Both the position numbers and the translations under genes were made by a program. From positions 1 to 64,000 of the forward strand of contig JAUSCI010000037.1 of the NCBI GenBank assembly GCA_030651305.1: a DNA stretch of 64,000 bases. The letters run 5' to 3'. Source of the stretch: Sulfuritalea sp. Its GTDB lineage: Bacteria > Pseudomonadota > Gammaproteobacteria > Burkholderiales > Rhodocyclaceae. The first letter of the stretch is position 1, and every line of letters starts with the position of its first letter. Shown one piece after another: positions 46,880-55,699 of the stretch. A model generated the notes under the pieces. It searched no databases and was not told the DNA's origin. It saw nothing but the letters and a program-made list of their open reading frames with translations.

Positions 46880-47146
46880 ATGGCCTATCCACCCGAATTC
46901 CTCAAGCTCGTCGACCAGTTCATCGATCTTGCCAACCAACTGTCTGCGGATGGCAAGACCGGTGAGGCAAGCGCCGCAATTCTGTTCGCTGCCGGTCGCT
47001 ACAACGCCTTCAATTTCATTGCCACCGGGGGCACCCAACAGGATCGGGGAAAGGCAGTGGAGTTCTATGTTTCCGAGTATCGCAAAGCCCTTGTGTCAAA
47101 CCTGGACGGTGTTGTTGGACCCGTGATAAAAAAGGCCGAAGAGTAG
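46880..47146 (+). CDS. DUF3144 family protein
   Basis: 88 residues, matching DUF3144 over its length (FLKLVDQFIDLANQLSADGKTGEASAAILFAAGRYNAFNFIA...AVEFYVSEYRKALVSNLDGVV). Soluble, helical, cytoplasmic; function unknown. 42 nt behind the NrfJ-like gene and possibly co-transcribed, although this pairing has no obvious functional logic. AGAAAGAACGCC lies upstream of the ATG. Confidence 0.9.
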   Translation: MAYPPEFLKLVDQFIDLANQLSADGKTGEASAAILFAAGRYNAFNFIATGGTQQDRGKAVEFYVSEYRKALVSNLDGVVGPVIKKAEE

Positions 47147-47281
47147 GAACACGGTCGAACAGGGCCGCGCGAAGGCGATCACGCTACCAGACCGCAGATC
47201 GCCCGCGTCGGCGCGGGCAGCCGGATACGGAACGCGCGACGATAGCGCAGACGACCGGCGACGAAACCCTGCTGCCTTGAC

Positions 47282-48520
47282 TCAGGGCAATGCCCGTACG
47301 ATCAGGATCTTCGCGCTTTTGGTGCCAAGTTGCAGGGGACCGCTCTCGCCAATCAAGTCGCCCGGCTGCGGCATGGCCTGACCGGACTTTGAAATGCGCG
47401 CCTCGATGTTCACTGCCGCGACACTGGAAAGCCTCATCTGCGGATCAAGCGCCAGGGAGTCGTCGAGCGTGAATGACAAGGGCAAGTCGGCGACACGTTT
47501 GCGCAAAACCGCGAGCGGCATGCGCGGGCCGTCGACGGCCCGCGCAAGAATGAACAGAGTGTCGTCAGGCTGTGCCTTGCCGGCCAATGCCGGCGCCAGC
47601 TTGACCGTGCCGCTGACGGCCTTGGTGGCGTCGGCGGCCACCACGGGCGCCTGCGGCTGCGCCGCGGGCTGGGCGACCTCGAGCGGCGCCATGCCGGCCT
47701 TGCCGCGCGCCTCGGCCACCGCGCCGACGATTGATCTTGCTTCCTCCGATCCGGGCGGCAGGCCTTTCAGCAGTGTTTCCCAGTAACGGGCCGCCGTGAC
47801 AAAGTCTTGGCGATTGAAGGCTGCCGTGCCGGCCAGGTTGAGGGCCGTGGCATTTTTCGGATCGGCGCCCAGCGCCCGATTGACCAGTTCCATCGGCTTG
47901 CCGTCAAAGTTCCCTTTCGCGCGAAACGCCAGCAGATCGGCATATTCGGTGAGCACGTTGGCATCGTTGCCGGCAATACCGACGACATGGTCGAAGGCTT
48001 TGTCGGCGTCGTCGAAACGCCCCATGGATTTGTAGGAACGCGCCAGCATGATCCAGCCCTGGATGTCGTTCGGGCTGGTTTTCAGCCGCACCGCCAGTTT
48101 ATCCACCATGTCCTCGAAGGCGGCGGAGGCGACCTGATGTTCGGCCGGCAGGGGCTTCATTGCGTCCGGAGCACCGAGCCAGAAATACAGCAGCGCGGCG
48201 CCGAGCGGCAACAGCAGGCCCAGTGCCAGCGCACTGTTTTTCTCCGGCGCCGCAGCAGCGGGCGGTTCATCGGCCGCGGCCGCGTCCTGCAGCAGACGCC
48301 GCTGCAATTCCTGGCGCGCCTGTTCGCAATCGCCGGCGGCGAGGCTGCCGGCAATGCGGTCGCTCTCCAGTTCGCCGAGCTGATCTCGGTAAATGGCGGC
48401 ATTCAGCGCCTGGCGCGAGGTCCGCGAAGTGGATTGCCGGCCGCGTAGCAGCGGACGCAACAGCCAGGCCAGAACCAACACCGTCAGCAGCGCGGCGGCT
48501 CCCAGAAATTGCATGCTCAT
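47282..48520 (-). CDS. ccmI: Cytochrome c maturation protein CcmI
   Basis: 412 residues. Two membrane helices (about 4-22 and 97-115) around a cytoplasmic loop with the leucine-zipper-like heptads (AAIYRDQLGELESDRIAGSLAAGDCEQARQELQRRLL), then a periplasmic TPR region (about 135-290) that holds apocytochrome and a C-terminal domain (about 310-410, VSGTVKLAPALAGKAQPDDTLFILARA). Delivers apocytochrome c to the CcmF/H haem ligation complex. Overlaps the ccmH stop. Confidence 0.93.
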   Translation of the reverse strand: MSMQFLGAAALLTVLVLAWLLRPLLRGRQSTSRTSRQALNAAIYRDQLGELESDRIAGSLAAGDCEQARQELQRRLLQDAAAADEPPAAAAPEKNSALALGLLLPLGAALLYFWLGAPDAMKPLPAEHQVASAAFEDMVDKLAVRLKTSPNDIQGWIMLARSYKSMGRFDDADKAFDHVVGIAGNDANVLTEYADLLAFRAKGNFDGKPMELVNRALGADPKNATALNLAGTAAFNRQDFVTAARYWETLLKGLPPGSEEARSIVGAVAEARGKAGMAPLEVAQPAAQPQAPVVAADATKAVSGTVKLAPALAGKAQPDDTLFILARAVDGPRMPLAVLRKRVADLPLSFTLDDSLALDPQMRLSSVAAVNIEARISKSGQAMPQPGDLIGESGPLQLGTKSAKILIVRALP

Positions 48521-49014
48521 TAGGTTTTCTCGCTCTCGTCTTGTTGCAGTAGGGCTTCGGCGCGTTGCCGATCTTCGGGGGACAGGATTGTCGCGTCATG
48601 CTCGACGCGCCCGCGGCGGCGGCGCAAATAAACCACCAGGCCGGCAACGGCGCCGGCCGCCAGGATGAACGGACCGAACCAGAGCAGCACGGTCGTTGCC
48701 TTCAGTGGCGGCCGGTAACGCACGAAATCGCCGTAACGGCTGACCATGAACTCCATGATTTCGTCATTGGATCTGCCCTGCTTGATCATGCCGCGAATCT
48801 CGCGGCGCAGATCTACAGCGAGTTCGGCGTGCGAGCCGGACAGCGATTCGTTCTGGCAGACCAGGCAACGCAATTCGTCGGAAATTTCCACCATGCGCTT
48901 TTCCACTGCTTCGTCGGCGGCCAGCGGCGTCGCTTCCCTGGCCTGGGCCAATATGCCGCACAGGGCAAAGATCAGCGCGATGAGCAGCCTCGTCGCCTGG
49001 CGGGCATTGCTCAT
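48520..49014 (-). CDS. ccmH: Cytochrome c maturation protein CcmH
   Basis: 164 residues from the ATG at 49014 (ATGA overlap with ccmG). Signal peptide, then the thiol-redox motif LRCLVCQNESLSGSHAELAVDLRREIRGMIKQGRSNDEIMEFMVSRYGDFVRYRPP (CxxC at 50-53) and one C-terminal membrane helix. Keeps the apocytochrome CxxCH thiols reduced for haem attachment. This is the short form, with CcmI encoded separately. Confidence 0.95.
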   Translation of the reverse strand: MSNARQATRLLIALIFALCGILAQAREATPLAADEAVEKRMVEISDELRCLVCQNESLSGSHAELAVDLRREIRGMIKQGRSNDEIMEFMVSRYGDFVRYRPPLKATTVLLWFGPFILAAGAVAGLVVYLRRRRGRVEHDATILSPEDRQRAEALLQQDESEKT

Positions 49015-49598
49015 GATTTTTCGAGTTCCTTGACCAGCGGCAGAATTTTCTTGTCCAGCGCATCGGACGTAAGCGGACCGATCTGCTTGTAGCGAATGAT
49101 GCCGGTCTTGTCGATGACATAGGTCTCCGGTACGCCATAGACGCCGTAATCGATGCCGACGCGGCCGTCGATGTCGAGCGCCACCAGGGCGTAGGGATTG
49201 CCGCGCTCGGCCAGCCATGAGATGGCGCGGCTGCGCGTCATTATGAGTTCGTCGTCCGCCGACAACTTGCTGCTGTCGATTGCGCCGTCTCCGCGAACTT
49301 CCTTGTAGCTCAATCCGACGATAGGCAGACGGCCCTGTCGAGCAAAGGCAACCAGCAGGGGATGTTCCGTGCGGCAGGAGACGCACCAGGACGACCAGAC
49401 GTTCAGCAACCAGACCTTGCCCTGCATGTCCTTCGGCGAGAACGGTTTGTCGGCATTGGCGAGTTGCCGCAGATTGAACGTCGGCGCGGGCTTGCCGACC
49501 AGCGGCGAGGGCACTTCATGCGGATCCAGCGTCAGCCCGATGCCCAGAAAGATGACCAGAATGACAAACAGGGCGACCGGAATCATGAAGCGCTTCAT
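49011..49598 (-). CDS. ccmG: Thiol:disulfide interchange protein CcmG/DsbE
   Basis: 195 residues from the ATG at 49598, overlapping the ccmF stop. An N-terminal membrane anchor, then a thioredoxin fold with active site WCVSC in LLNVWSSWCVSCRTEHPLL and the cis-Pro region YGVYGVPETYVIDKTGIIRYKQIGPL. Passes reductant to CcmH or directly to apocytochrome c. Confidence 0.95.
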   Translation of the reverse strand: MKRFMIPVALFVILVIFLGIGLTLDPHEVPSPLVGKPAPTFNLRQLANADKPFSPKDMQGKVWLLNVWSSWCVSCRTEHPLLVAFARQGRLPIVGLSYKEVRGDGAIDSSKLSADDELIMTRSRAISWLAERGNPYALVALDIDGRVGIDYGVYGVPETYVIDKTGIIRYKQIGPLTSDALDKKILPLVKELEKS

Positions 49599-51559
49599 GC
49601 CGAAGCTCCCTGCAGCCCACCGGCAACAGGCGCCGCCACCTTGGCACTGAGCCGATAGCGCCGGTCGCTGACGGCAACCAGCCCGCCCAGTGCCATCAGC
49701 AGGCAGCCACCCCAGATCCAGCCGACAAACGGCTTGTAATGCACGCGCACGCTCCATGCGCCGATGCCGTCCTGCCCGCCGAGCGACTCGCCGAGAGAAA
49801 CATAAATGTCGCGGAACACGTTGGAGTCGATGGCTGCCTCGGTCATCGGCATCGTCGATGAAAAATAGGCACGCTTTTCCGGATGGATCATGCGCAATAC
49901 CTTGCCGTCCGTGGACAGTTCGAGATCGCCCACCGCGGCGCGATAGTTCGGCCCCATTGCCCCTCTAACTCCGAGCAGGCGCAGCGTATAACCGCCGACC
50001 TGCACGGTGTCATTGGGCGCCATGCGCACGTCTTTTTCTGTCTCATAGCCCTTGACCAGCGTCACGCCAATGACAAACACCGCGACGCCGATGTGGGCCA
50101 GTTGCATGCCCCAGAAGGCCCGCGGCACGCGCTTTCCGGCAGCACTGCGGTAGCGATCGCGGATCTGCGCCACGCCGCTGGCAATGATCCAGACTGCGAG
50201 CAGCAGGCCGAGACCCACCAGCGGCGTCCAGTTGCCGAAGACCAGCGGCACGCCGATGCCGGCGGCGACGGCGAGGGCAAGCCGCAGGCGCTTGACCAGA
50301 TCGCCCGTCCTCGCCTGCTTCCAGCGGGCGAGCGGACCGATGGCAATCAGAAACAGCAGTGGCGCCATCAGCGGCACGAACACCGCCTGAAAGTAGGGTG
50401 GCCCGACCGACAGCTTGCCCATGCCCAGCGCATCGATCAGCAGGGGATATAGCGTGCCGAGCAGTACGGAACCGCTGGCCACCACCAGCAGTACGTTGTT
50501 CACCAGCAGCAGGGTTTCCCGCGACATCAGCGCAAAGCGACCGCCGAGGCCGACCTTGGGCGCGCGCCAGGCGAACAGCAGCAAGGAACTGCCGATGACC
50601 ACGACCAGAAAGACCAGGATGAACAAGCCACGGCGCGGGTCGGTGGCGAAGGCGTGCACCGAGGTCAGCACTCCGGAACGCACCAGAAATGTACCGAGCA
50701 GGCTCAGGGAAAATGCGCCGATGGCCAGCAGCACGGTCCAATTCTTGAAGGCGCCGCGTTTATCCGTCACCGCCAGCGAATGGATCAATGCCGTACCGAC
50801 CAGCCAGGGTATGAAGGAGGCATTCTCGACAGGATCCCAGAACCACCAGCCGCCCCAGCCCAGTTCATAGTAAGCCCACCAACTGCCGAGACCGACGCCG
50901 AGTGTAAGGAATATCCATGCCAGCACCGTCCACGGCCGCGACCAGCGCGCCCATGCAGCGTCGAGCTGTCCCGAGAGCAATGCGGCGATGGCGAAGGCAA
51001 AGGCGACAGAGAATCCGACATAGCCCATGTAGAGCATCGGCGGGTGAATCACCAGCCCCGGGTCCTGCAACAGGGGATTCAGGTCGCGGCCGTCGGCGGG
51101 AATGTCGATCAGTCGCTCGAATGGGCTGGAGGTGGCCAGAATGAACAGCAGCATGCCGCAGGAGACCAGGCCCAGAACTCCGATCACGCGCGCCACCATG
51201 GCTTCCGGCAAGGCGCGCGAAAACAGCGACACGGCCAGCGTCCAGGTCGCCAGCATAAGCACCCAGAGCATCAGGGATCCTTCGTGTCCACCCCACACAG
51301 CGGCGAAGCGGTACAAGGCGGGCAGCCTGGAATTGGAATGCTCGGCAACGTAGCCCACCGAGAAATCATTCGCATAGAAAGCGTAGCTCAGGCAACCGAA
51401 GGCCAGCAGCAGCAACAGCCATTGCGCCTGCGCCGCCGGGCGCGCCAGGGCGATCCACGCACTGCGATTGCGATGTGCGCCAAGCAGCGGCATTACGCCC
51501 TGCACAATGGCCACCAGCAGGGCCAGCATTGTTGCAAAATGTCCGAGTTCGGGGATCAT
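49595..51559 (-). CDS. ccmF: Cytochrome c haem lyase subunit CcmF
   Basis: 654 residues with about 15 membrane segments. Contains the WWD haem-handling signature GWGGWWFWDPVENASFIPWL and the conserved periplasmic His residues (RLPALYRFAAVWGGHEGSL, VIHPPMLYMGY). Attaches haem b to apocytochrome c and releases holocytochrome from holo-CcmE. Its ATG lies only 8 bp after the collapsed ccmE remnant. Confidence 0.96.
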   Translation of the reverse strand: MIPELGHFATMLALLVAIVQGVMPLLGAHRNRSAWIALARPAAQAQWLLLLLAFGCLSYAFYANDFSVGYVAEHSNSRLPALYRFAAVWGGHEGSLMLWVLMLATWTLAVSLFSRALPEAMVARVIGVLGLVSCGMLLFILATSSPFERLIDIPADGRDLNPLLQDPGLVIHPPMLYMGYVGFSVAFAFAIAALLSGQLDAAWARWSRPWTVLAWIFLTLGVGLGSWWAYYELGWGGWWFWDPVENASFIPWLVGTALIHSLAVTDKRGAFKNWTVLLAIGAFSLSLLGTFLVRSGVLTSVHAFATDPRRGLFILVFLVVVIGSSLLLFAWRAPKVGLGGRFALMSRETLLLVNNVLLVVASGSVLLGTLYPLLIDALGMGKLSVGPPYFQAVFVPLMAPLLFLIAIGPLARWKQARTGDLVKRLRLALAVAAGIGVPLVFGNWTPLVGLGLLLAVWIIASGVAQIRDRYRSAAGKRVPRAFWGMQLAHIGVAVFVIGVTLVKGYETEKDVRMAPNDTVQVGGYTLRLLGVRGAMGPNYRAAVGDLELSTDGKVLRMIHPEKRAYFSSTMPMTEAAIDSNVFRDIYVSLGESLGGQDGIGAWSVRVHYKPFVGWIWGGCLLMALGGLVAVSDRRYRLSAKVAAPVAGGLQGASA

Positions 51560-51566
51560 GGGGTTC

Positions 51567-51644
51567 TCATTCTTTCGGTGTCCCGGCCTGCTTTCCGGTT
51601 TGATCGGTAGCGATGGTGGCGTTGGGTTTGTTGCCTGCTTTCAC
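51567..51644 (-). pseudogene. ccmE: Collapsed ccmE: 25-codon in-frame remnant
   Basis: In the slot where ccmE normally lies, a GTG overlapping the ccmD stop (tcGTGAaag) opens a 25-codon frame ending in TGA 8 bp before ccmF. It reads VKAGNK, like the first residues of CcmE, followed by a Thr/Ala/Lys tail (PNATIATDQTGKQ...) like a CcmE C terminus. The whole haem-binding core, including the HDENYxP motif, is missing. Translational overlap, frame and spacing are preserved, so an internal in-frame deletion is the simplest reading; an assembly collapse cannot be excluded. Confidence 0.6.
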
Positions 51645-51844
51645 GATGCGCTCTCCTCGCTCGCACTGTTCATGGCCCGATCCGCCGACAGTTGACGGCG
51701 CAGACCGCACACAACTTCGCTTCCATGCTTCCTGAGCAGGAAAGGCTCAATCAGCAAAGCCGCAGCCGTAACACCGAAGCTGCCCCAGACATAGAAGGCG
51801 TAGCCCCCCATGGCAAAAAAATCACTTGCACTATTCCACTGCAT
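51641..51844 (-). CDS. ccmD: Haem exporter protein CcmD
   Basis: 67 residues, typical small single-span protein: WNSASDFFAMGGYAFYVWGSFGVTAAALLIEPFLLRKHG, followed by a longer than usual polar tail. Holds CcmE to the CcmABC release complex. The start overlaps the ccmC end by 14 nt. Confidence 0.88.
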   Translation of the reverse strand: MQWNSASDFFAMGGYAFYVWGSFGVTAAALLIEPFLLRKHGSEVVCGLRRQLSADRAMNSASEESAS

Positions 51845-52571
51845 GTTTCACCCATTCACTGTTTGGTTCGCGTTCCAGCATGATGGTGCGGGCCCGCATC
51901 AGAGACACCGCAATCGAATACATCCAGCAGGCGATGGCCATCAGCAGCATGCCCAGCAGCATGGTTTTAGCCATGCTCGGCGCCTTGCTCATTGAGATCG
52001 ACGCGCCCTGATGCAGGGTGTTCCACCATTTCACCGAAAAATAAATGATCGGCACGTTGATCACGCCCACCAGCGCCAGTATTGCGCCGGCCTTGTCCGC
52101 CCGGCGCGGCTCGTCGATGGCGGCCTGCAAGGCCATGAAGCCGAGATAGAGAAACAGCAGGATCAGTTCCGAGGTCAGGCGCGCATCCCACACCCACCAG
52201 GCGCCCCACATTGGCTTGCCCCACAGTGCGCCGGTCCACAACGACAGAAAGGCGAACATCGCTCCGGTCGGCGCCACGGCGCTGGCCATCATCGACGACA
52301 GCCGGGTGTTCAGCGCCAGTCCCAGACCCGCCCAGAAGGCCATGATCAGATAGAGGAACATTGACAGCCACGAGGCCGGGACGTGAATGAAGATTATCCG
52401 ATAGGCATCGCCCTGCGTGGCATCGGTCGGCGCCACGAAAAAGCCGGTCCACAGGCCGGCAATGCCGAACAGTACCGCCAGCATCACAAACCACGGCACC
52501 ATTTTGCCGGCCAACGGATAGAAGCTCTGCGGCGATCCGTACCTGAACCAATGAATTACCCGGTTGCTCAT
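51831..52571 (-). CDS. ccmC: Haem exporter protein CcmC
   Basis: 246 residues with six membrane segments. The WWD domain reads WGAWWVWDARLTSELILLFLY, with the flanking conserved His residues in IIFIHVPASWLSMFLYL and NTLHQGASI. Loads haem onto CcmE. First recognisable gene of the ccm cluster here: no ccmA or ccmB (ABC transporter) precedes it, although they normally do. Confidence 0.95.
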   Translation of the reverse strand: MSNRVIHWFRYGSPQSFYPLAGKMVPWFVMLAVLFGIAGLWTGFFVAPTDATQGDAYRIIFIHVPASWLSMFLYLIMAFWAGLGLALNTRLSSMMASAVAPTGAMFAFLSLWTGALWGKPMWGAWWVWDARLTSELILLFLYLGFMALQAAIDEPRRADKAGAILALVGVINVPIIYFSVKWWNTLHQGASISMSKAPSMAKTMLLGMLLMAIACWMYSIAVSLMRARTIMLEREPNSEWVKHAVE

Positions 52572-53345
52572 GTTTCACTCTTGTTCATCGTTGTTCGCAT
52601 TTGCGGACGAGTTTCAGCCATGGAAATGCAATCAAATGCAATCGACCGCGCTTCCGGCCGAAAGCCTCGCCCCGAAGAAGGGCGGTGGCGGAAGCACGCG
52701 GTCAAGATCGGAGATTGCAAGCATGTCGCAGGGAGCGCAAGCACGAACTGTGCGCGAGACCACGTGGGGTCTCTGGTTGATCACGCCGCGCCGGTTCAAT
52801 TCATCGCGACCCAGGCCCTTTCGAGGGAGTCCGTGGCTTGTTAAAACTACCGCCCACCTTGGTGTTGCGCTGATTCGGGCCATGCGGCCCGCAACGACGC
52901 CAGAGGCGCGCCATTGCTCCCGCCGGAATTGCCTGGAGGGTGGATTCTTGCGCGGAAGGATTGCCGCAAGTGGCATGTGCGTTACAATTCCGTAACATCG
53001 AAAGGCAAGTTCATCAACTCACCATAGCCGACACCTTCGGCAAAGCGGTGGAAGGGCAATGAAAGCCATGCACAAAAACGCAATTACATCCACCGCCGAC
53101 TCCGTTCCGGTAGATCCGGCCCGGCCCTTGTACTTTTTCGCCGCATGGTTTCGTCTAGAGTCGCGGCGCGATTTTTGCTTTTAGAACATCAACATGTCCT
53201 GTAAAAATTGCTCATCTGCGAAAACCCCCCTTATTCATCAAGGGTTATTGGCGAACAACACTGTCTGGAGACTGGTTTTATGCCAGCGATTGCCATCCGC
53301 TACACATGCAAAAATGTTACGTTTTAGTAACATCTACGACTTAAC
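52572..53345. other. Long intergenic region between ccmC and the PhnD-kinase-NtrC operon
   Basis: About 770 bases. No ccmA/ccmB coding similarity or any other gene is visible; short open frames show no family likeness. It contains at least two palindromes of the TGTTAC-N6-GTAACA type (52980-52997 and 53315-53332) and must hold the divergent promoters. Confidence 0.6.
52980..52997. promoter_or_regulatory. Palindromic regulatory site 1 (GTTAC-N6-GTAAC)
   Basis: CGTTAC AATTCC GTAACA. Same dyad as the two sites next to the PhnD-like gene start, located 318 bp upstream of the nearer of them. Confidence 0.55.
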
Positions 53346-53376
53346 ATGACCCCTAAAATGTTACGCTTATGTAACA
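53315..53376. promoter_or_regulatory. Paired palindromic sites 2 and 3 (TGTTAC-N6-GTAACA)
   Basis: Site 2 TGTTAC-GTTTTA-GTAACA at 53315-53332 and site 3 TGTTAC-GCTTAT-GTAACA at 53359-53376, 44 bp apart and each preceded by AAAA. Site 3 lies inside the first codons of the PhnD-like gene, overlapping both candidate ATGs' downstream region, so binding could block transcription or mark the real start as further downstream. The NtrC-type regulator encoded two genes on is the natural candidate to bind. Confidence 0.6.
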
Positions 53377-54230
53377 TTCGCAAGTCTCTGGCATGGGGCG
53401 CGTGGATCGCGGCCTGCCTTTTTTTGCTTGCGGCCGGAGCCCGCGCCGAGAACTCTTCGCGGCCCTTCCGCTTCGGGCTGCCACAAAGCATCTTTCACAC
53501 TCAACACCTGCTGGTCGCCGACTGGCAACAATATCTCCAAGGCAAGCTGCGTCGCCCGGTGGAGTTTGTCAGTAGCCGAAAGTTCTCCGACTCCATAGTC
53601 CAGCTGCACGCCGCACGACTGGACTTTGCCTGGGTCACCGATTATCCCAGTCTCCGCCACGGGCTCCCGGTGCGCCTGTTGGTCGCCCCTCTCTACAAAG
53701 GCAAGCCATTTTTTACTTCCTATCTGATAGTCCCTGCCAGCGACACGCAAACCACGACATTGATGCAATTGAGGGGAAAGGTAATGGTGTTTGCCGACCC
53801 GACCTCGAACAGCCACATCGAACACCGCTACCTGTTGCTGAAAGCCGGCGAGGACCCGAAGCGGTTTTTCCGCAAGGTATTTTTCACCCATTCCCATCGC
53901 GAGAGCATTGACGCCGTGATATTGGGTCTCGCCGATGCGGTCGAAGTCGACAATTTCGTCTGGGATGCGATGGCGAAAGGCCGTCCCGAACTGACTCTGC
54001 AGACACGGACCGTCGCCCGCTCGCAGGAATATGGCGCACCACCCATGGTTGCCAATCACTTCATCAGCAACGAGGAATTCGACAACATGCAGGGCGTGCT
54101 GATCGGTATGGCGCACGATCCCGAAGGCGTGAAACTGCTCAAACGGATGAATCTCGATGGGTTTGCCCCCGCCCAGGCAAGGTTCTACGAGCCTCTGCTG
54201 CAAATGAGGAAGGCCCTGGGCGAAGAATGA
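53346..54230 (+). CDS. PhnD/SsuA-type periplasmic substrate-binding protein
   Basis: 294 residues with a signal peptide ending about residue 34 (LAAGARA|ENSSRP). The mature protein has the PhnD fold wording: FGLPQSIFHTQHLLVADWQQYLQGKLRRPVEFVSSRKFSDSIVQLHAARLDFAWVTDYPSL, then LRGKVMVFADPTSNSHIEHRYLLLKAG and AVEVDNFVWDAM. No ABC permease or ATPase gene is present. Instead it is coupled (ATGA) to a histidine kinase, so it probably acts as the periplasmic ligand sensor of that kinase. The start could be 53346 or the ATG at 53358; neither has a clear ribosome binding site. Confidence 0.85.
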   Translation: MTPKMLRLCNIRKSLAWGAWIAACLFLLAAGARAENSSRPFRFGLPQSIFHTQHLLVADWQQYLQGKLRRPVEFVSSRKFSDSIVQLHAARLDFAWVTDYPSLRHGLPVRLLVAPLYKGKPFFTSYLIVPASDTQTTTLMQLRGKVMVFADPTSNSHIEHRYLLLKAGEDPKRFFRKVFFTHSHRESIDAVILGLADAVEVDNFVWDAMAKGRPELTLQTRTVARSQEYGAPPMVANHFISNEEFDNMQGVLIGMAHDPEGVKLLKRMNLDGFAPAQARFYEPLLQMRKALGEE

Positions 54231-55699
54231 AAAGTCTCTTCGACTTGAGTTTCCGCATCAAGATTCCCCTGTGGGGCAGCCTCCTCATTGTCATGACCAC
54301 GCTGGTCGTCTCCGGCTCGCTGATGCTGCGGACCTACGAAGATTTGCACGCAGACCTGCTGGCCAGTTCAACCCGTCTGAGTCAGCGCCTGGCCGAACTC
54401 CTGGTTTTGCCCCTGCTGGAAGACGATGTCTGGCAATCCTTTGAAATCATCAATGCGCCCCTGGTTGATTTCAATCTATTGGAAAACTTCGTCCCGAAGG
54501 CCATCGTGGTCCTCGACAACGAGTTGCAGGTTGCCGTATCCACCCGACCCAAGGCGTTCCCGCTGCAATCGAGAATATTTCAGACCAGTCCGGAGTATGC
54601 AGCCCTGGTCAAGCGCATTGCCGCATCAAAAAACGTTGTGACCCAGGTCATTAATATGCAGGATGCGAAAAACATCTTCATCGCCGCACCGATCGCCGAC
54701 GAAGGCCGCCGCTATGGCACGCTGGTCGTGATCCATTCCAAGGACGTACTGAAGCCACGCTTCCTGAGCATTGCACAGAGCGGGGGCATGGTCGGGCTGC
54801 TGGTGCTGGCGCTGTTGTTGCCGATCAACTGGTACTGGGGGCAGCGTCTGTCGCGTCCGCTGCTGATGATCGCCGAATGGATGAACCGCATCGACCACGG
54901 CCCAAGCCAGAAAGTTGCCGAGAACGTCTATCCGTACGAGGACGAACTGGGACAGCTTTTCGAGGCCTATCGCCGCATGCTGCAGGAACAGGATGCCCGC
55001 GCTGCGCTGGAACAGCAGGTCATTCATTCCGAGCGCCTGGCGGCCGTCGGCCGCCTTGCGGCCGGAGTGGCCCACGAGATCAACAATCCGCTGGGAGGAA
55101 TGCTCACCGCCATCGATACGTTGAAGAGTCACGGCCAGAACAGCCACAGCGAATTTGATGCGAGAACTGCCAAGACGATCTCCCTGATCGAGCGCGGCCT
55201 GGCCCAGATCAAGGAGACCGTGAGTGCGCTGCTGGTCGAGGCCCGCACCAAGAACCGCAATATCGAACCCCAGGATTTCGAGGACATCCGCAATCTGGTG
55301 ATTCATCAGGCACAAAAGAAAGCAATCACCTTCGACTGGCAATCAAGCGTTGGCGAGTCCCTGCCTGTTCAGGCCAATCCCGTGCGACAGTTGCTGATCA
55401 ATCTTCTGCTCAATGCAATTCAGGCGGCGCAGCACAAGGGACTGGTCGCTTGTTCCATCGCTGCGAGTGACGGCGAATTGCACTTGAGCGTCGAGAACGA
55501 CGGCAAGCAAATGACCGCTGAGCAGGCGGCGCATCTCTATGAGCCGTTTTCGCCGCTGAGTGAAAGTGGCCACGGCCTGGGCCTGTGGATCACTTATCAG
55601 ATCGTGCAGCAACTCAGCGGCCACATTCATCTGGACCGCAACAATGGTCGCATGCGCTTCAGCGTGATGCTCCCATTCAGCGAAGGTGCTCCGGCATGA
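54227..55699 (+). CDS. Membrane sensor histidine kinase (NtrB/DctB-like)
   Basis: 490 residues. Two membrane helices (about 14-34 and 187-207) flank a periplasmic domain of about 150 residues, followed by HAMP (about 208-262), HisKA with GVAHEINNPLGG (His 283), and a HATPase_c domain with NLLLNAIQAA and GHGLGLWI. The periplasmic domain probably contacts the upstream PhnD-like protein. Coupled by ATGA overlaps to both neighbours. The HEINNPL box is typical of kinases that serve NtrC-family regulators. Confidence 0.93.
   Translation: MKSLFDLSFRIKIPLWGSLLIVMTTLVVSGSLMLRTYEDLHADLLASSTRLSQRLAELLVLPLLEDDVWQSFEIINAPLVDFNLLENFVPKAIVVLDNELQVAVSTRPKAFPLQSRIFQTSPEYAALVKRIAASKNVVTQVINMQDAKNIFIAAPIADEGRRYGTLVVIHSKDVLKPRFLSIAQSGGMVGLLVLALLLPINWYWGQRLSRPLLMIAEWMNRIDHGPSQKVAENVYPYEDELGQLFEAYRRMLQEQDARAALEQQVIHSERLAAVGRLAAGVAHEINNPLGGMLTAIDTLKSHGQNSHSEFDARTAKTISLIERGLAQIKETVSALLVEARTKNRNIEPQDFEDIRNLVIHQAQKKAITFDWQSSVGESLPVQANPVRQLLINLLLNAIQAAQHKGLVACSIAASDGELHLSVENDGKQMTAEQAAHLYEPFSPLSESGHGLGLWITYQIVQQLSGHIHLDRNNGRMRFSVMLPFSEGAPA

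Noticed and set aside
53273..53287. CTGGTTTTATGCCAGC as a sigma-54 promoter for the PhnD-like gene
   Set aside because: It has GG-N10-GC but matches little else of the TGGCAC/TTGC consensus.
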